Assembly: GCA_007121055.1 (NCBI GenBank)
Contig: SKMM01000396.1
Coordinates: forward strand, 1 to 11,847
DNA length: 11,847 nt
Direction of reading: 5' to 3'
DNA from: Paracoccaceae bacterium
Lineage (GTDB): Bacteria; Pseudomonadota; Alphaproteobacteria; Rhodobacterales; Rhodobacteraceae
Shown in pieces: positions 1-7,079 of the stretch. Both the position numbers and the translations under genes were made by a program. Position 1 is the stretch's first letter, and the number at the start of each line of letters is the position of its first letter. The notes under the pieces are model-generated. The model made no database searches, was not told the origin of the DNA, and saw only the letters and a program-made list of their open reading frames with translations.

Positions 1-773
1 ATCGACCCGCCCAGCAGATAGCCCAGCTGCACCCCCATCACCGCCAGCGCCGTGGGGGCCGCGTTCTTGACCACATGCAGGAAGACGCCGAATTCCCCGA
101 GGCCCCGCGCGCGCAGGCCGATGACGAATTCCTGCGCCAGGATCTCGGCCACCAGCGCGCGCACGGTGCGGGCGACGATGCCCATGGGGATCACGCTCAT
201 GGTGATGGCGGGAAGCACCATGTAGCTCAGATGCTCCATGTCGAAGCGCCACTGGCTGGAGCCGCCGGGGCCGGCGCCGGCGGCGGGCAGCCAGCCGAGC
301 TGCGACGAGAAGATGATCACCAGCACCATGCCAAGCCAGTAATGCGGGACCGACACGCCGAAGACCGCGGCCGCCGAGGCCGCCTTGTCCGCGGGCGAGT
401 TGGCGAAATACCCCGCCACGAAGCCGAACAGGCAGCCCAGCACGAAGCCGATCACGGTGGCGACGGCGGCGAGCATCAGCGTGTTGCCGACCGCGCGGAA
501 CACCTCGGTGGAGACGGGGCGGCCGGTGGCGATGGAGGTGCCCAGATCGCCCTGCAGCGCGCGGCCGAGCCAGAGCAGGAACTGCTCGAGATAGCTGCGG
601 TCGAAGCCGTAGAGCACCCGCAGCCGCTCCTGCAGCTCCACCGAGGCGTCGGCGGGCAGGATCGAGATCAGCGGATCGCCGGGCGAGATGTGGACGAGCG
701 CGAAGCACACGACCGAGACGCCCAGCATCACGGGCAGGGTGTAGAGGATGCGGCGCAGCGCATAGCCGAGCAT
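1..773 (-). CDS. ABC transporter permease, DppB/OppB type (3' end outside window)
   Basis: Inner-membrane permease of a peptide/nickel-type (DppB/OppB family) ABC importer. The frame is open from an ATG at 773 to the left edge, giving 257 codons, so the C-terminal part is missing. The N-terminus starts MLGYALRRILYTLPVMLG and runs into VHISPGDPL, the usual opening of DppB-like permeases: a first membrane helix at about residues 8-28, then a periplasmic loop. Further hydrophobic helices lie at about 97-122, 132-157 and 183-206. The cytoplasmic coupling loop typical of these permeases (GLRARGLGEFGVFLHVVKNA) is at about 218-237 and would contact the ATPase. It lies 78 nt downstream of the binding-protein gene on the same strand, so the two probably form one operon, with the second permease and ATPases expected beyond the left edge. 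The transported substrate cannot be told from sequence. Confidence 0.93.
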   Translation of the reverse strand, partial: MLGYALRRILYTLPVMLGVSVVCFALVHISPGDPLISILPADASVELQERLRVLYGFDRSYLEQFLLWLGRALQGDLGTSIATGRPVSTEVFRAVGNTLMLAAVATVIGFVLGCLFGFVAGYFANSPADKAASAAAVFGVSVPHYWLGMVLVIIFSSQLGWLPAAGAGPGGSSQWRFDMEHLSYMVLPAITMSVIPMGIVARTVRALVAEILAQEFVIGLRARGLGEFGVFLHVVKNAAPTALAVMGVQLGYLLGGS

Positions 774-817
774 CGGGCGCCTCCGTGGGATCGGGGAATG
801 TGGGGCCGAAGTCGGGG

Positions 818-846
818 CGGCCCCGCCCGGGGGTCGGGCGGGGCCG
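818..846 (-). promoter_or_regulatory. Strong intergenic hairpin between binding protein and permease genes
   Basis: A perfect 12-bp inverted repeat (arms 818-829 and 835-846, 5-nt loop) begins just past the stop codon of the binding-protein gene. No T-run follows on the minus strand, so it is not a classical intrinsic terminator. In ABC importer operons a hairpin in this place commonly stabilises the upstream binding-protein mRNA or terminates part of the transcripts, giving more binding protein than permease. That role is inferred from position. Confidence 0.55.
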
Positions 847-851
847 TGGGA

Positions 852-2483
852 TCAGGGCTCGATGTCCATCGTGGCGATGTCGATGAACCAGCTGCGCGGC
901 TGCACCACGCCGGTCACGCGGGGCGACATGGCGCGGGGGCCCACGTCGTGGGCGATCCAGACGAAGGGCGCCTCCTCGACGATGCGGGCGTGCAGGCGGG
1001 CCAGCGCCTCGTCGCGGGCGTCGTCGTCGAAGGTGGTGCGCGCGTCGGCGATCAGCCCGTCGAACTCGTCATCGCCGAAATAGCCCCAGTTGTTGGACAC
1101 CGGCGGGAAGGCCCCGGTGGAGGTGAAGCGGACCATGGCAAAGAACGGGTCCATCGCGGCGAAGGACACGTTGATCGCATGCGCGCCGTTGGCCGACGGA
1201 TCGGTCGCGCCCCGCCGCCAGTTGGTGAACAACGTGTTCCACTCGATCACGTCCAGCTCCACGTCGAAATAGCACTCGCGCAGGGCCTGCTGCATGTACT
1301 CGTTCATCGGGATGGGCTGCATCTGCCCCGACCCGGACGCCGAGGTCTGCACCCGCACGCGCAGCGGGTTGTCGGCGGAATGGCCGGCCTCGGTCATCAG
1401 CCGGCGGGCTTCCTCCAGATCATAGCGGATCTCGAAGGAGGGATCGCCCCACCAGGGGTGGTCGGGCCCCACCGTGCCCACCGGGGCGGCCATCAGCCCG
1501 CCCAGCAGGATCGCCAGCTCCTCGCGGTCGAAGCACAGGTTGGCGGCATGGCGCACGTTGCGGTCGAGCCAGGGGGATCCTTCCGCAAAGGACAGCTGCC
1601 ACGGCCAGACATGGGGCTGGGCGTTGGAATAGAGGACGAAGCCGCGCGATTCGATCTGGGGGATGGCGTCGGGCGCGGGCGCCTCGATCCAGTCCACCTG
1701 GCCGCCCAGCAGGGCGGCGGTGCGGGCGTTGGCCTCGGGCAGCGGCACCATCACCACGCGGTCCAGCGGCGAACGGCGCGACTCGTCCCAGTAATCCTCG
1801 TTGGGCACCAGCTCCAGGCGTTCGCGCGGGGCGAAATTGGTGACGCGGAACGGGCCCGAGCCCGAGGGGTCGGCGGCGAAGGCGGCCCAGGCGGCCTCGG
1901 AATCGCCGGTTTCCTCGAACTTGGCCTGCCAGTGGCTGGGCGAGGCCATGAACAGGTTCGTCAGGTTGATCGGCAGGAAGCTGTCGGGCTCGGAGGTGAC
2001 CAGTTCCACGGTGAATTCGTCGATGACGTTTGCGGACCGCAGCGTGGGCATGCGCGAGGCGGTGACACCGACCTGGCTCGCGTCGAAATGCTCGGCGTCC
2101 TCGTCCAGCACCTTCTGGACGTTCCACACAACCGCCTCGGCGTTGAAGGGCGAGCCGTCGTGGAACACCACATCCTCGCGCAGGGTGAAGGTCCAGCGGG
2201 TGGTGTCGTCGGGGTTGACCTCCCACGCGGTCGCAAGGCCGGGGATGATGACCGAGGCCGTGTCATCGCGGCTGAGGTCCCAGTGCACCAGCGCATCATA
2301 GATCGGGATGCCGGTGAAGCGGTTGCCCTCGAAGCCCTGGTCGGGCTGGCCCAGCGTGCGGGGGATGTCGGCCGCCGTCATGCCGATGCGCAGCACGCGC
2401 TCCTGGGCGGCCAGCGCCGCAGGCAGGGTCAGCGCCGTGGTCGCCACGAGGGCTGCGGCAAGGAAGGAAGTCTGTCGGGGCAT
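852..2483 (-). CDS. ABC transporter periplasmic substrate-binding protein, SBP_bac_5 (DppA/OppA) family
   Basis: Extracytoplasmic solute-binding protein of 543 aa, a usual length for family 5 binding proteins that serve peptide, nickel, opine or related importers. Residues 1 to about 25 form a Sec signal peptide: MPRQ with one Arg, a hydrophobic core AAALVATTALTLPAAL, and an Ala-rich cleavage site before AQERVLRIG. No lipobox Cys is seen, so a soluble periplasmic protein is expected. The family signature is clear at about residues 84-130: GLATAWEVNPDD, then WTFTLREDVVFHDGSPFNAEAV. The ATG at 2483 is preceded by a GAGAGGA ribosome-binding site about 5 nt upstream. It is the first gene of a minus-strand operon with the permease at 1-773. 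The ligand cannot be predicted from sequence alone. Confidence 0.95.
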   Translation of the reverse strand: MPRQTSFLAAALVATTALTLPAALAAQERVLRIGMTAADIPRTLGQPDQGFEGNRFTGIPIYDALVHWDLSRDDTASVIIPGLATAWEVNPDDTTRWTFTLREDVVFHDGSPFNAEAVVWNVQKVLDEDAEHFDASQVGVTASRMPTLRSANVIDEFTVELVTSEPDSFLPINLTNLFMASPSHWQAKFEETGDSEAAWAAFAADPSGSGPFRVTNFAPRERLELVPNEDYWDESRRSPLDRVVMVPLPEANARTAALLGGQVDWIEAPAPDAIPQIESRGFVLYSNAQPHVWPWQLSFAEGSPWLDRNVRHAANLCFDREELAILLGGLMAAPVGTVGPDHPWWGDPSFEIRYDLEEARRLMTEAGHSADNPLRVRVQTSASGSGQMQPIPMNEYMQQALRECYFDVELDVIEWNTLFTNWRRGATDPSANGAHAINVSFAAMDPFFAMVRFTSTGAFPPVSNNWGYFGDDEFDGLIADARTTFDDDARDEALARLHARIVEEAPFVWIAHDVGPRAMSPRVTGVVQPRSWFIDIATMDIEP

Positions 2484-2799
2484 GGAAGTCCTCTCTGTCG
2501 GTCGCGGGGCGCGTTGAGCGCCTTCGGTTTGCCCGGCAGGGTTGCAGGGAGGGGCCCGGCCGAGCGGGGCACCTGGGCAGCGGCCCTGACGGTGGTTTGC
2601 ATCTAGACCGGGGGCGCCGGCGGCCTGTCAAAGAAAAACTGTGCGGGTTAGCCTTTTTTTGGCACGCCTGCGTCGGTGGCGTGCAGGAGCTGCGCGGGGC
2701 GGTGGCGCGAGGGCGGTTGTTGGAGCCGGCTGGGGCGGCCCGGCGTTGAGGGGCAGCGGTGGCCCGACGCGGGCGCGCCGGTCATGGCAGGAGGGCAGG
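2484..2799. other. Divergent intergenic region between the ABC importer and the flavoprotein gene
   Basis: This 316-base stretch holds no convincing gene. It contains a likely minus-strand promoter for the binding protein (2602-2631) and, upstream of that, an AT-rich patch at 2631-2660 with A5 and T7 runs that could act as an UP element. A 7-bp inverted repeat lies at 2662-2668/2678-2684 with a 9-nt loop. The binding-protein mRNA would have a leader of about 110 nt. No plus-strand promoter for the flavoprotein gene could be picked with confidence. Confidence 0.5.
2602..2631 (-). promoter_or_regulatory. Putative sigma70-type promoter for the ABC importer operon
   Basis: On the minus strand a consensus -35 TTGACA (2626-2631) is followed after 18 nt by TCTAGA (2602-2607) as a possible -10. 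A- and T-rich sequence lies just upstream of the -35. Initiation near 2595 would leave a leader of about 110 nt before the ATG at 2483. The -35 match is strong and the -10 match moderate. Confidence 0.45.
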
Positions 2800-4206
2800 A
2801 TGCAGGTTGACACCATCATCATCGGGGCGGGTACGGCGGGGCTGTCGGCGCTGCGTGAGGTTCGCCGGCGCACGGAGGATTTCGTGCTGATCAATCACGG
2901 GCATTGGGGGACGACCTGCGCGGCGGTGGGGTGCATGCCGTCCAAGGCGTTGATCGAGGCGGCCAATGCGTTCCACCGGCGGCGGGATTTCGAGGCCTTC
3001 GGGCTGCGCGGGGCCGAGGCGCTGCGCGCCGATGTGCCCGCGGTGCTGGCGCGGGTGCGGGCCTTGCGGGACGATTTCGTCCAGGGGCCCGGGGCGACGC
3101 CGCAGAAGCTGGGGGAGCGCGCCATCGCCGGGCGCGCGCGGCTGGTCAGCCCGACGGAGGTGGAGGTGGACGGCCGGCGCATCGGGGCGCGGGCGATCCT
3201 GCTGTGTCCCGGCAGCCGGCCGGTGGTGCCGGGGGCATGGCGGGCCTTCGGCGACCGGATCCTGACCAGCGACACGCTGTTCGAACAGCCCGACCTGCCG
3301 CGGCGCATCGCGGTGGTGGGGCTGGGCGCCATCGGGATCGAGCTGGCGCAGGCGCTGGCGCGGCTGGGGCTGGAGGTGACGGGGATCGACGCGGGCGAAA
3401 CGCTGGCGGGGATCGCGGACCCGGAGGTGCTGGCGGCGTTCCGGCCGCTGATCGAGGCGGAGTTTCCGGTGCATCTGGGGGTGGAGGCGGCGCTGGAGGC
3501 GGCGGGCGACACCATCCGGGTGCGCGCCGGTGCGGCGGAGGTCGAGGTCGACGCGGTGCTGGCGGCCATGGGCCGGCGGCCCAATGTGGACGGGCTGGGG
3601 CTGGAGGTGCTGGGCGTGCCGCTGGACGATCGGGGCCTGCCGGCGGTGGACCCGGAGACGTTGCGGATCGGTGATACGGAGGTGTTCCTGGCGGGCGATG
3701 CCAACGGCTTTCAGCCGCTCCTGCACGAGGCCGCGGACGAGGGGCATATCGCCGGGCGGCTGTCGGCGCCGGGGGCGGGGGCGGGCTGCTGCCGGCGCAC
3801 GGCCATGGCGATCACCTTCTGCAGCCCGCAGGTGGCGCGGGTGGGCCCGCCGCTGTCCGAACTGCCCGAGGGTACGATCACCGGAGCGGTGGATTTTGCC
3901 CGGCAGGGACGGGCGCGGGTGGCGGCCAAGGCGGCGGGCGTGCTGCGCATCCATGCCGATCCCGGGGATGGTCGGCTGCTGGGGGCCGAGATGTGCGCGC
4001 CGGCGGCCGAGCACATGGCGCATCTGCTGGGGCTTGCGATTTCGGCCGGGATGGGGGTGCGGGACGTGCTGGGCATGCCCTTCTATCATCCGGTGCTGGA
4101 GGAGGGGCTGCGCTCAGCGCTGCGGGATCTGTCGCGGCAGTTGCCGGGGGCGGGGGCCTCGGACCTGTCGGGCTGCGAGGCCATCGGGCATGAGGCGCTT
4201 GATTGA
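2800..4206 (+). CDS. Dihydrolipoyl dehydrogenase-type FAD/NAD disulfide oxidoreductase
   Basis: Class I pyridine-nucleotide disulfide oxidoreductase of 468 aa, the usual family length. Residues 6-17 (IIIGAGTAGLSA) form the FAD dinucleotide fold. The redox-active disulfide is C40-AAVG-C45 in TTCAAVGCMPSK. A second GxGxxG fold for NAD(H) is at about 170-182 (VVGLGAIGIELAQ). The second FAD motif is at about 305-312 (VFLAGDAN). The C-terminal dimerisation domain carries the His-Glu pair H430/E435 in FYHPVLEEGL. Overall order and motifs match dihydrolipoyl dehydrogenase, with HEAADEGHIAGRLS and MPFYHP typical of a stand-alone branch. The frame is open back to 2641, but the ATG at 2800 has a strong AGGAGGG site 4 nt upstream and begins directly at the FAD fold, so it is preferred. 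No E2 or lipoyl-protein gene is nearby, so its disulfide substrate is uncertain; related reductases such as mercuric reductase or transhydrogenase are less likely. It converges on the exporter gene with a 6-nt gap. Confidence 0.85.
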   Translation: MQVDTIIIGAGTAGLSALREVRRRTEDFVLINHGHWGTTCAAVGCMPSKALIEAANAFHRRRDFEAFGLRGAEALRADVPAVLARVRALRDDFVQGPGATPQKLGERAIAGRARLVSPTEVEVDGRRIGARAILLCPGSRPVVPGAWRAFGDRILTSDTLFEQPDLPRRIAVVGLGAIGIELAQALARLGLEVTGIDAGETLAGIADPEVLAAFRPLIEAEFPVHLGVEAALEAAGDTIRVRAGAAEVEVDAVLAAMGRRPNVDGLGLEVLGVPLDDRGLPAVDPETLRIGDTEVFLAGDANGFQPLLHEAADEGHIAGRLSAPGAGAGCCRRTAMAITFCSPQVARVGPPLSELPEGTITGAVDFARQGRARVAAKAAGVLRIHADPGDGRLLGAEMCAPAAEHMAHLLGLAISAGMGVRDVLGMPFYHPVLEEGLRSALRDLSRQLPGAGASDLSGCEAIGHEALD

Positions 4207-4212
4207 CGCGCC

Positions 4213-5421
4213 TCAGCCCATCCGCCCCTGCAGCCGGCGGCGGGTGGGCAGCAGCGCCGCGAGCAGCCCGAGCGCGGGCAGGAAGGAGCACAGCAGGAAG
4301 ACCGTCTGCAGGCCCCTCAGGTCCGCGAGCACGCCGAGGGCTGCGGCGGCGATCCCGCCCATGCCGAAGGCGAAGCCGAAGAACAGCCCCGCGACCATGC
4401 CGACCCGGCCGGGCACGAGCTCCTGCGCGTAGACCACGATGGCCGGGAAGGCGCAGGACAGCAGGATGCCGATGACGACCGACAGGACCGCCGTCGCCTC
4501 CAGGCCCACATGGGGCAGCGCGAGCGTGAAGGGCAGCGCGCCGAGGACCGAGATCCAGATCACCGCGAGCGGCCCGATACGGTCGCCGATGATGCCGCCC
4601 AGCGCCACGCCCGCCGCCATGGCGCCGAGGAACACGAACAGAAGGACCTGCGCGGGCTGCAGGGCGATCCCGAACCGCTCCATCAGGAAGAAGGTGTAGT
4701 AGCTGGAGATCGACGCGGTGTAGGCGTTCTTGCTGAGCACGAGCATCGCCAGCACGCCGATGACGAAGGCCACCTGCGCGCGGGGCAGGGGCAGGGGCGG
4801 GCGGGGGCCGGTCTGGGTGGCCGTCCTGCGGCGCAGGGCGCTGTGCCAGGCGGCGATGCGGCTCAGGATCAGCATGCCCAGCAGGGCCGCGACCGCGAAC
4901 CAGGCGATGGAGGGCCGGCCCAGGGGCACGACGATGAAGGCCGCCAGCAGCGGGCCCAGCGCGGTCCCGAGATTGCCGCCGACCTGAAACAGCGATTGCG
5001 CCGTGCCGTGGCGGCCGCCCGAGGCCAGGCGGGCCACGCGGCTCGCCTCTGGATGGAACACCGCCGAGCCGAGGCCGATGAGCATCGCGCCGGCCAGCAG
5101 CAGCGGATAGCTGGTGGCGAAGGCGAGAAACCCGAGGCCCAGCAGGGTCGATGCCATCCCGATGGGCAGCGCCATGGGGAAGGGGTGGCGGTCGGTGACG
5201 ATGCCCACGCCGGGTTGCAGCAGCGAGGCGGTGACCTGGAAGGCGAAGGTCATCAGCCCGATCTGCCCGAAGCTGAGCGCGAATTCGGCCTGCAGCAGCG
5301 GGTAGATGGCCGCGAGCAGCGACTGCATCACGTCGTTGAGCATGTGGCACAGGCTGATCCCGGCGATCACGGCCCAGGTGGTGGCGCTGCGTGCCGGTGC
5401 TGAGTCCGTGCCGATGGCCAT
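4213..5421 (-). CDS. fsr: Fosmidomycin resistance-type MFS exporter (Fsr family)
   Basis: Inner-membrane major facilitator superfamily transporter, 402 aa, 12 predicted helices, closely resembling E. coli Fsr along its whole length. Recognisable blocks in order are ISLCHMLNDVMQSLLAAIYP at about 21-40, FHPEASRVARLASGGRHG then SLFQVGGNLGTALGPLLAA in the first half, SISSYYTFFLMERFG and GGIIGDRIGPLAVIW mid-protein, and VYAQELVPGRVGMVAGLFFG then FGMGGIAAAALG near the end. Fsr family members are proton-driven exporters that give resistance to fosmidomycin, an inhibitor of DXP reductoisomerase; the native substrate is generally unknown. The open frame extends to 6222, but the upstream part is antisense to other genes. 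The ATG at 5421, preceded by an ACGAGGC site, gives the standard N-terminus. It is divergent from the CIA30-family gene and convergent with the flavoprotein gene. Confidence 0.92.
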   Translation of the reverse strand: MAIGTDSAPARSATTWAVIAGISLCHMLNDVMQSLLAAIYPLLQAEFALSFGQIGLMTFAFQVTASLLQPGVGIVTDRHPFPMALPIGMASTLLGLGFLAFATSYPLLLAGAMLIGLGSAVFHPEASRVARLASGGRHGTAQSLFQVGGNLGTALGPLLAAFIVVPLGRPSIAWFAVAALLGMLILSRIAAWHSALRRRTATQTGPRPPLPLPRAQVAFVIGVLAMLVLSKNAYTASISSYYTFFLMERFGIALQPAQVLLFVFLGAMAAGVALGGIIGDRIGPLAVIWISVLGALPFTLALPHVGLEATAVLSVVIGILLSCAFPAIVVYAQELVPGRVGMVAGLFFGFAFGMGGIAAAALGVLADLRGLQTVFLLCSFLPALGLLAALLPTRRRLQGRMG

Positions 5422-5521
5422 GGATGCCTCGTTTTCCGTGCGACCGGCGCAGGTTGGGCGATCCGGGCGCCGGCCACAAGGGGCGCTTGCCGGGCGCGGC
5501 GGGCTGCGGCAGGGTCGGGGC

Positions 5522-6034
5522 ATGGCCGAGTTGCGTGCGATCGACGATCTGTCCCGTCCCTTCCCCGAGACCGCGCTGGGGACGCGCTGGGAAATGGTGA
5601 CGGACGGGGTGATGGGGGGTGTCAGCCGCGGGCAGCTGCGGCCGGCGGAGGTGGGCGGCCGCGCGGCGCTGCGGATGACGGGGGAGGTGAGCCTCGCCAA
5701 CAATGGGGGCTTCGTGCAGATGGCGATGGATCTGGCGCCCTCGGGGCTGCTCGATGCCGGCGGCTGGCGGGGGATCGCGCTGGATGTGGCCGGCAATGGC
5801 GAGGGGTACGGGGTGCATCTGCGCACCGATGCCGCGGTGCGGCCCTGGCAGTCGTGGCGGCAGGGCTTCGTGGCCGGGGATTGGGGGCGGGTGTTTCTGC
5901 CGTTCGAGGGATTCGCGCCGCACCGGATCGAGGCGGCGCTGGACCCGGGGCGGCTGCGGCGGCTGGGGATCGTGGCCATCGGGCGGGCGTTTTCGGCGGA
6001 TCTGGCGGTGGGCGGCGTGTGGCTGTGGCGCTGA
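5522..6034 (+). CDS. CIA30 family protein (NDUFAF1-like domain)
   Basis: Small soluble protein of 170 aa, essentially one CIA30 domain (PF08547, complex I intermediate-associated protein 30). The family signature is W23-EMVT-D28-GVMGGVSRG37, followed by ANNGGFVQ at about 59-66. The rest alternates short beta-strand-like segments (WRGIALDVAGNGEGYGVHLR, then WQSWRQGF, then VFLPFEGFAP), as expected of the galactose-binding-like jelly roll. No signal peptide or membrane helix is seen. The eukaryotic homologue NDUFAF1 helps assemble respiratory complex I; the role of bacterial members is not established, so the function here stays open. The start at 5522 begins right before the domain; the frame is open upstream to 5306, but that part is antisense to the exporter gene. 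The ribosome-binding site is weak (AGGGTCGGGG). It is divergent from the exporter and 61 nt upstream of kdsD. Confidence 0.82.
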   Translation: MAELRAIDDLSRPFPETALGTRWEMVTDGVMGGVSRGQLRPAEVGGRAALRMTGEVSLANNGGFVQMAMDLAPSGLLDAGGWRGIALDVAGNGEGYGVHLRTDAAVRPWQSWRQGFVAGDWGRVFLPFEGFAPHRIEAALDPGRLRRLGIVAIGRAFSADLAVGGVWLWR

Positions 6035-6041
6035 GGCCGGC

Positions 6042-6070
6042 TTGACAGCCGGGGCGGTGCCGGCCCAGAG
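6042..6070 (+). promoter_or_regulatory. Possible promoter upstream of kdsD
   Basis: A consensus TTGACA (6042-6047) lies in the 61-nt gap after the CIA30-family gene. At 17-nt spacing the sequence is CCAGAG (6065-6070), a poor -10 match, so this rests mainly on the -35. Transcription may also read through from the CIA30-family gene. Confidence 0.3.
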
Positions 6071-6095
6071 CCTCGGGACAGACTGCGGAGGCCCC

Positions 6096-7079
6096 ATGCC
6101 CGACACTCCCCCCATTCCGACCGCGACGCCGGAGGCGATGCTGGAGGCCGCGCGGCAGGTGATCGCGACCGAGGCCGAGGGGCTGGGGGCGCTGGGGGCC
6201 TCGCTGGGGCCGGAGTTCGCACGGGCGGCGGGGCTGATCCTGCGCGCCTCGGGGCGGGTGGTGGTGTCGGGGATGGGCAAGTCGGGGCATGTGGCGCGCA
6301 AGATCGCGGCGACGCTGGCCTCCACCGGCACGCCGGCGCAGTTCGTGCATCCGGCCGAGGCGAGCCATGGCGATCTGGGGATGATCACGGCCGAGGATGT
6401 GGTGCTGGCGCTGTCGGCCTCGGGCGAGACGCGGGAACTGGCGGATGTGATCGCCCATGTGCGCAGGTACGGCATTCCGATGATCGGGATCAGCCGGGTC
6501 GCGGGCAGCACGCTGATGCGGCAGGCCGACCCGGGGCTGGTGCTGCCGGGGGCGCCCGAGGCCTGCGCGATCGGGCTCGCGCCCACCACCTCGACCACCA
6601 TGATGATGGCGCTGGGCGATGCGCTGGCGGTGGCGGTGATGCAGGCGCGGGGGTTCTCGCGCGAAAGCTTCGCGGCGTTCCATCCGGGGGGCACGCTGGG
6701 GGCGCAGCTCGCGCCGGTGCGGGCGCTGATGCATGTGGGTGACGCGCTGCCGGTGGTGGGCCCCGACACGCCCATGGGTGAAGCGCTGGTGGAGATGTCG
6801 CGCAAGGGCTTCGGCGTGGTGGCGGTGGTGGAGGGCGGCCGGCTGGCGGGCGTCATCACCGACGGCGATCTGCGGCGCAATCTGGCCGGGCTGATGGAGC
6901 GGCGCGCGGGGGCGGTGGCCACGCCCGGGCCCCAGACCATCGGCCCAGATGCGCTGGCCAGCGAGGCGCTGGGGCTGATGACTGCGCGGCGGATCACCAC
7001 GCTGATGGTGGTGGATGATGCCGAGCGGCTGGTGGGGGTGATCCACATGCATGATTGCCTGCGGGCGGGGGTGGCGTGA
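6096..7079 (+). CDS. kdsD: Arabinose-5-phosphate isomerase (KdsD/KpsF)
   Basis: Cytoplasmic isomerase converting D-ribulose 5-phosphate to D-arabinose 5-phosphate, the first committed precursor of KDO for lipopolysaccharide or capsule. The 327 aa show the standard layout. An N-terminal SIS sugar-isomerase domain covers about residues 45-190, with GMGKSGHVARKIAATLASTG, FVHPAEASHGDLGMI and ALSASGETRELADVI, followed by LAPTTSTT and ALGDALAVAVMQARGF. Two C-terminal CBS domains follow at about 207-325 (ALMHVGDALPVVG ... GVITDGDLRRNL; TLMVVDDAERLVGVIHMHDC). Start 6096 has a GGAG site 5 nt upstream; the frame is open further upstream but there overlaps the CIA30-family gene. The stop overlaps the start of kdsB by one base (TGATG), indicating translational coupling. 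KpsF (capsule) and GutQ paralogues have the same architecture, so the pathway assignment rests on kdsB and kdsA next to it. Confidence 0.94.
   Translation: MPDTPPIPTATPEAMLEAARQVIATEAEGLGALGASLGPEFARAAGLILRASGRVVVSGMGKSGHVARKIAATLASTGTPAQFVHPAEASHGDLGMITAEDVVLALSASGETRELADVIAHVRRYGIPMIGISRVAGSTLMRQADPGLVLPGAPEACAIGLAPTTSTTMMMALGDALAVAVMQARGFSRESFAAFHPGGTLGAQLAPVRALMHVGDALPVVGPDTPMGEALVEMSRKGFGVVAVVEGGRLAGVITDGDLRRNLAGLMERRAGAVATPGPQTIGPDALASEALGLMTARRITTLMVVDDAERLVGVIHMHDCLRAGVA

Noticed and set aside
75..2606. 843-codon plus-strand open frame
   Set aside because: It is antisense to the permease and binding-protein genes, rich in His/Arg/Gly/Ala low-complexity text, and has no family motif. 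High-GC antisense artefact.
2654..2684. T7 run and hairpin read as an intrinsic terminator
   Set aside because: On the plus strand the T-run comes before the stem rather than after it; on the minus strand A residues follow the stem. Neither orientation fits.
2641..2799. N-terminal extension of the flavoprotein gene
   Set aside because: The extra residues are Arg/Gly/Ala-rich, and the ATG at 2800 has a strong AGGAGGG site and starts at the FAD fold.
5306..5521. N-terminal extension of the CIA30-family protein
   Set aside because: It would overlap the start of the exporter gene on the other strand and precedes the domain with unrelated sequence.
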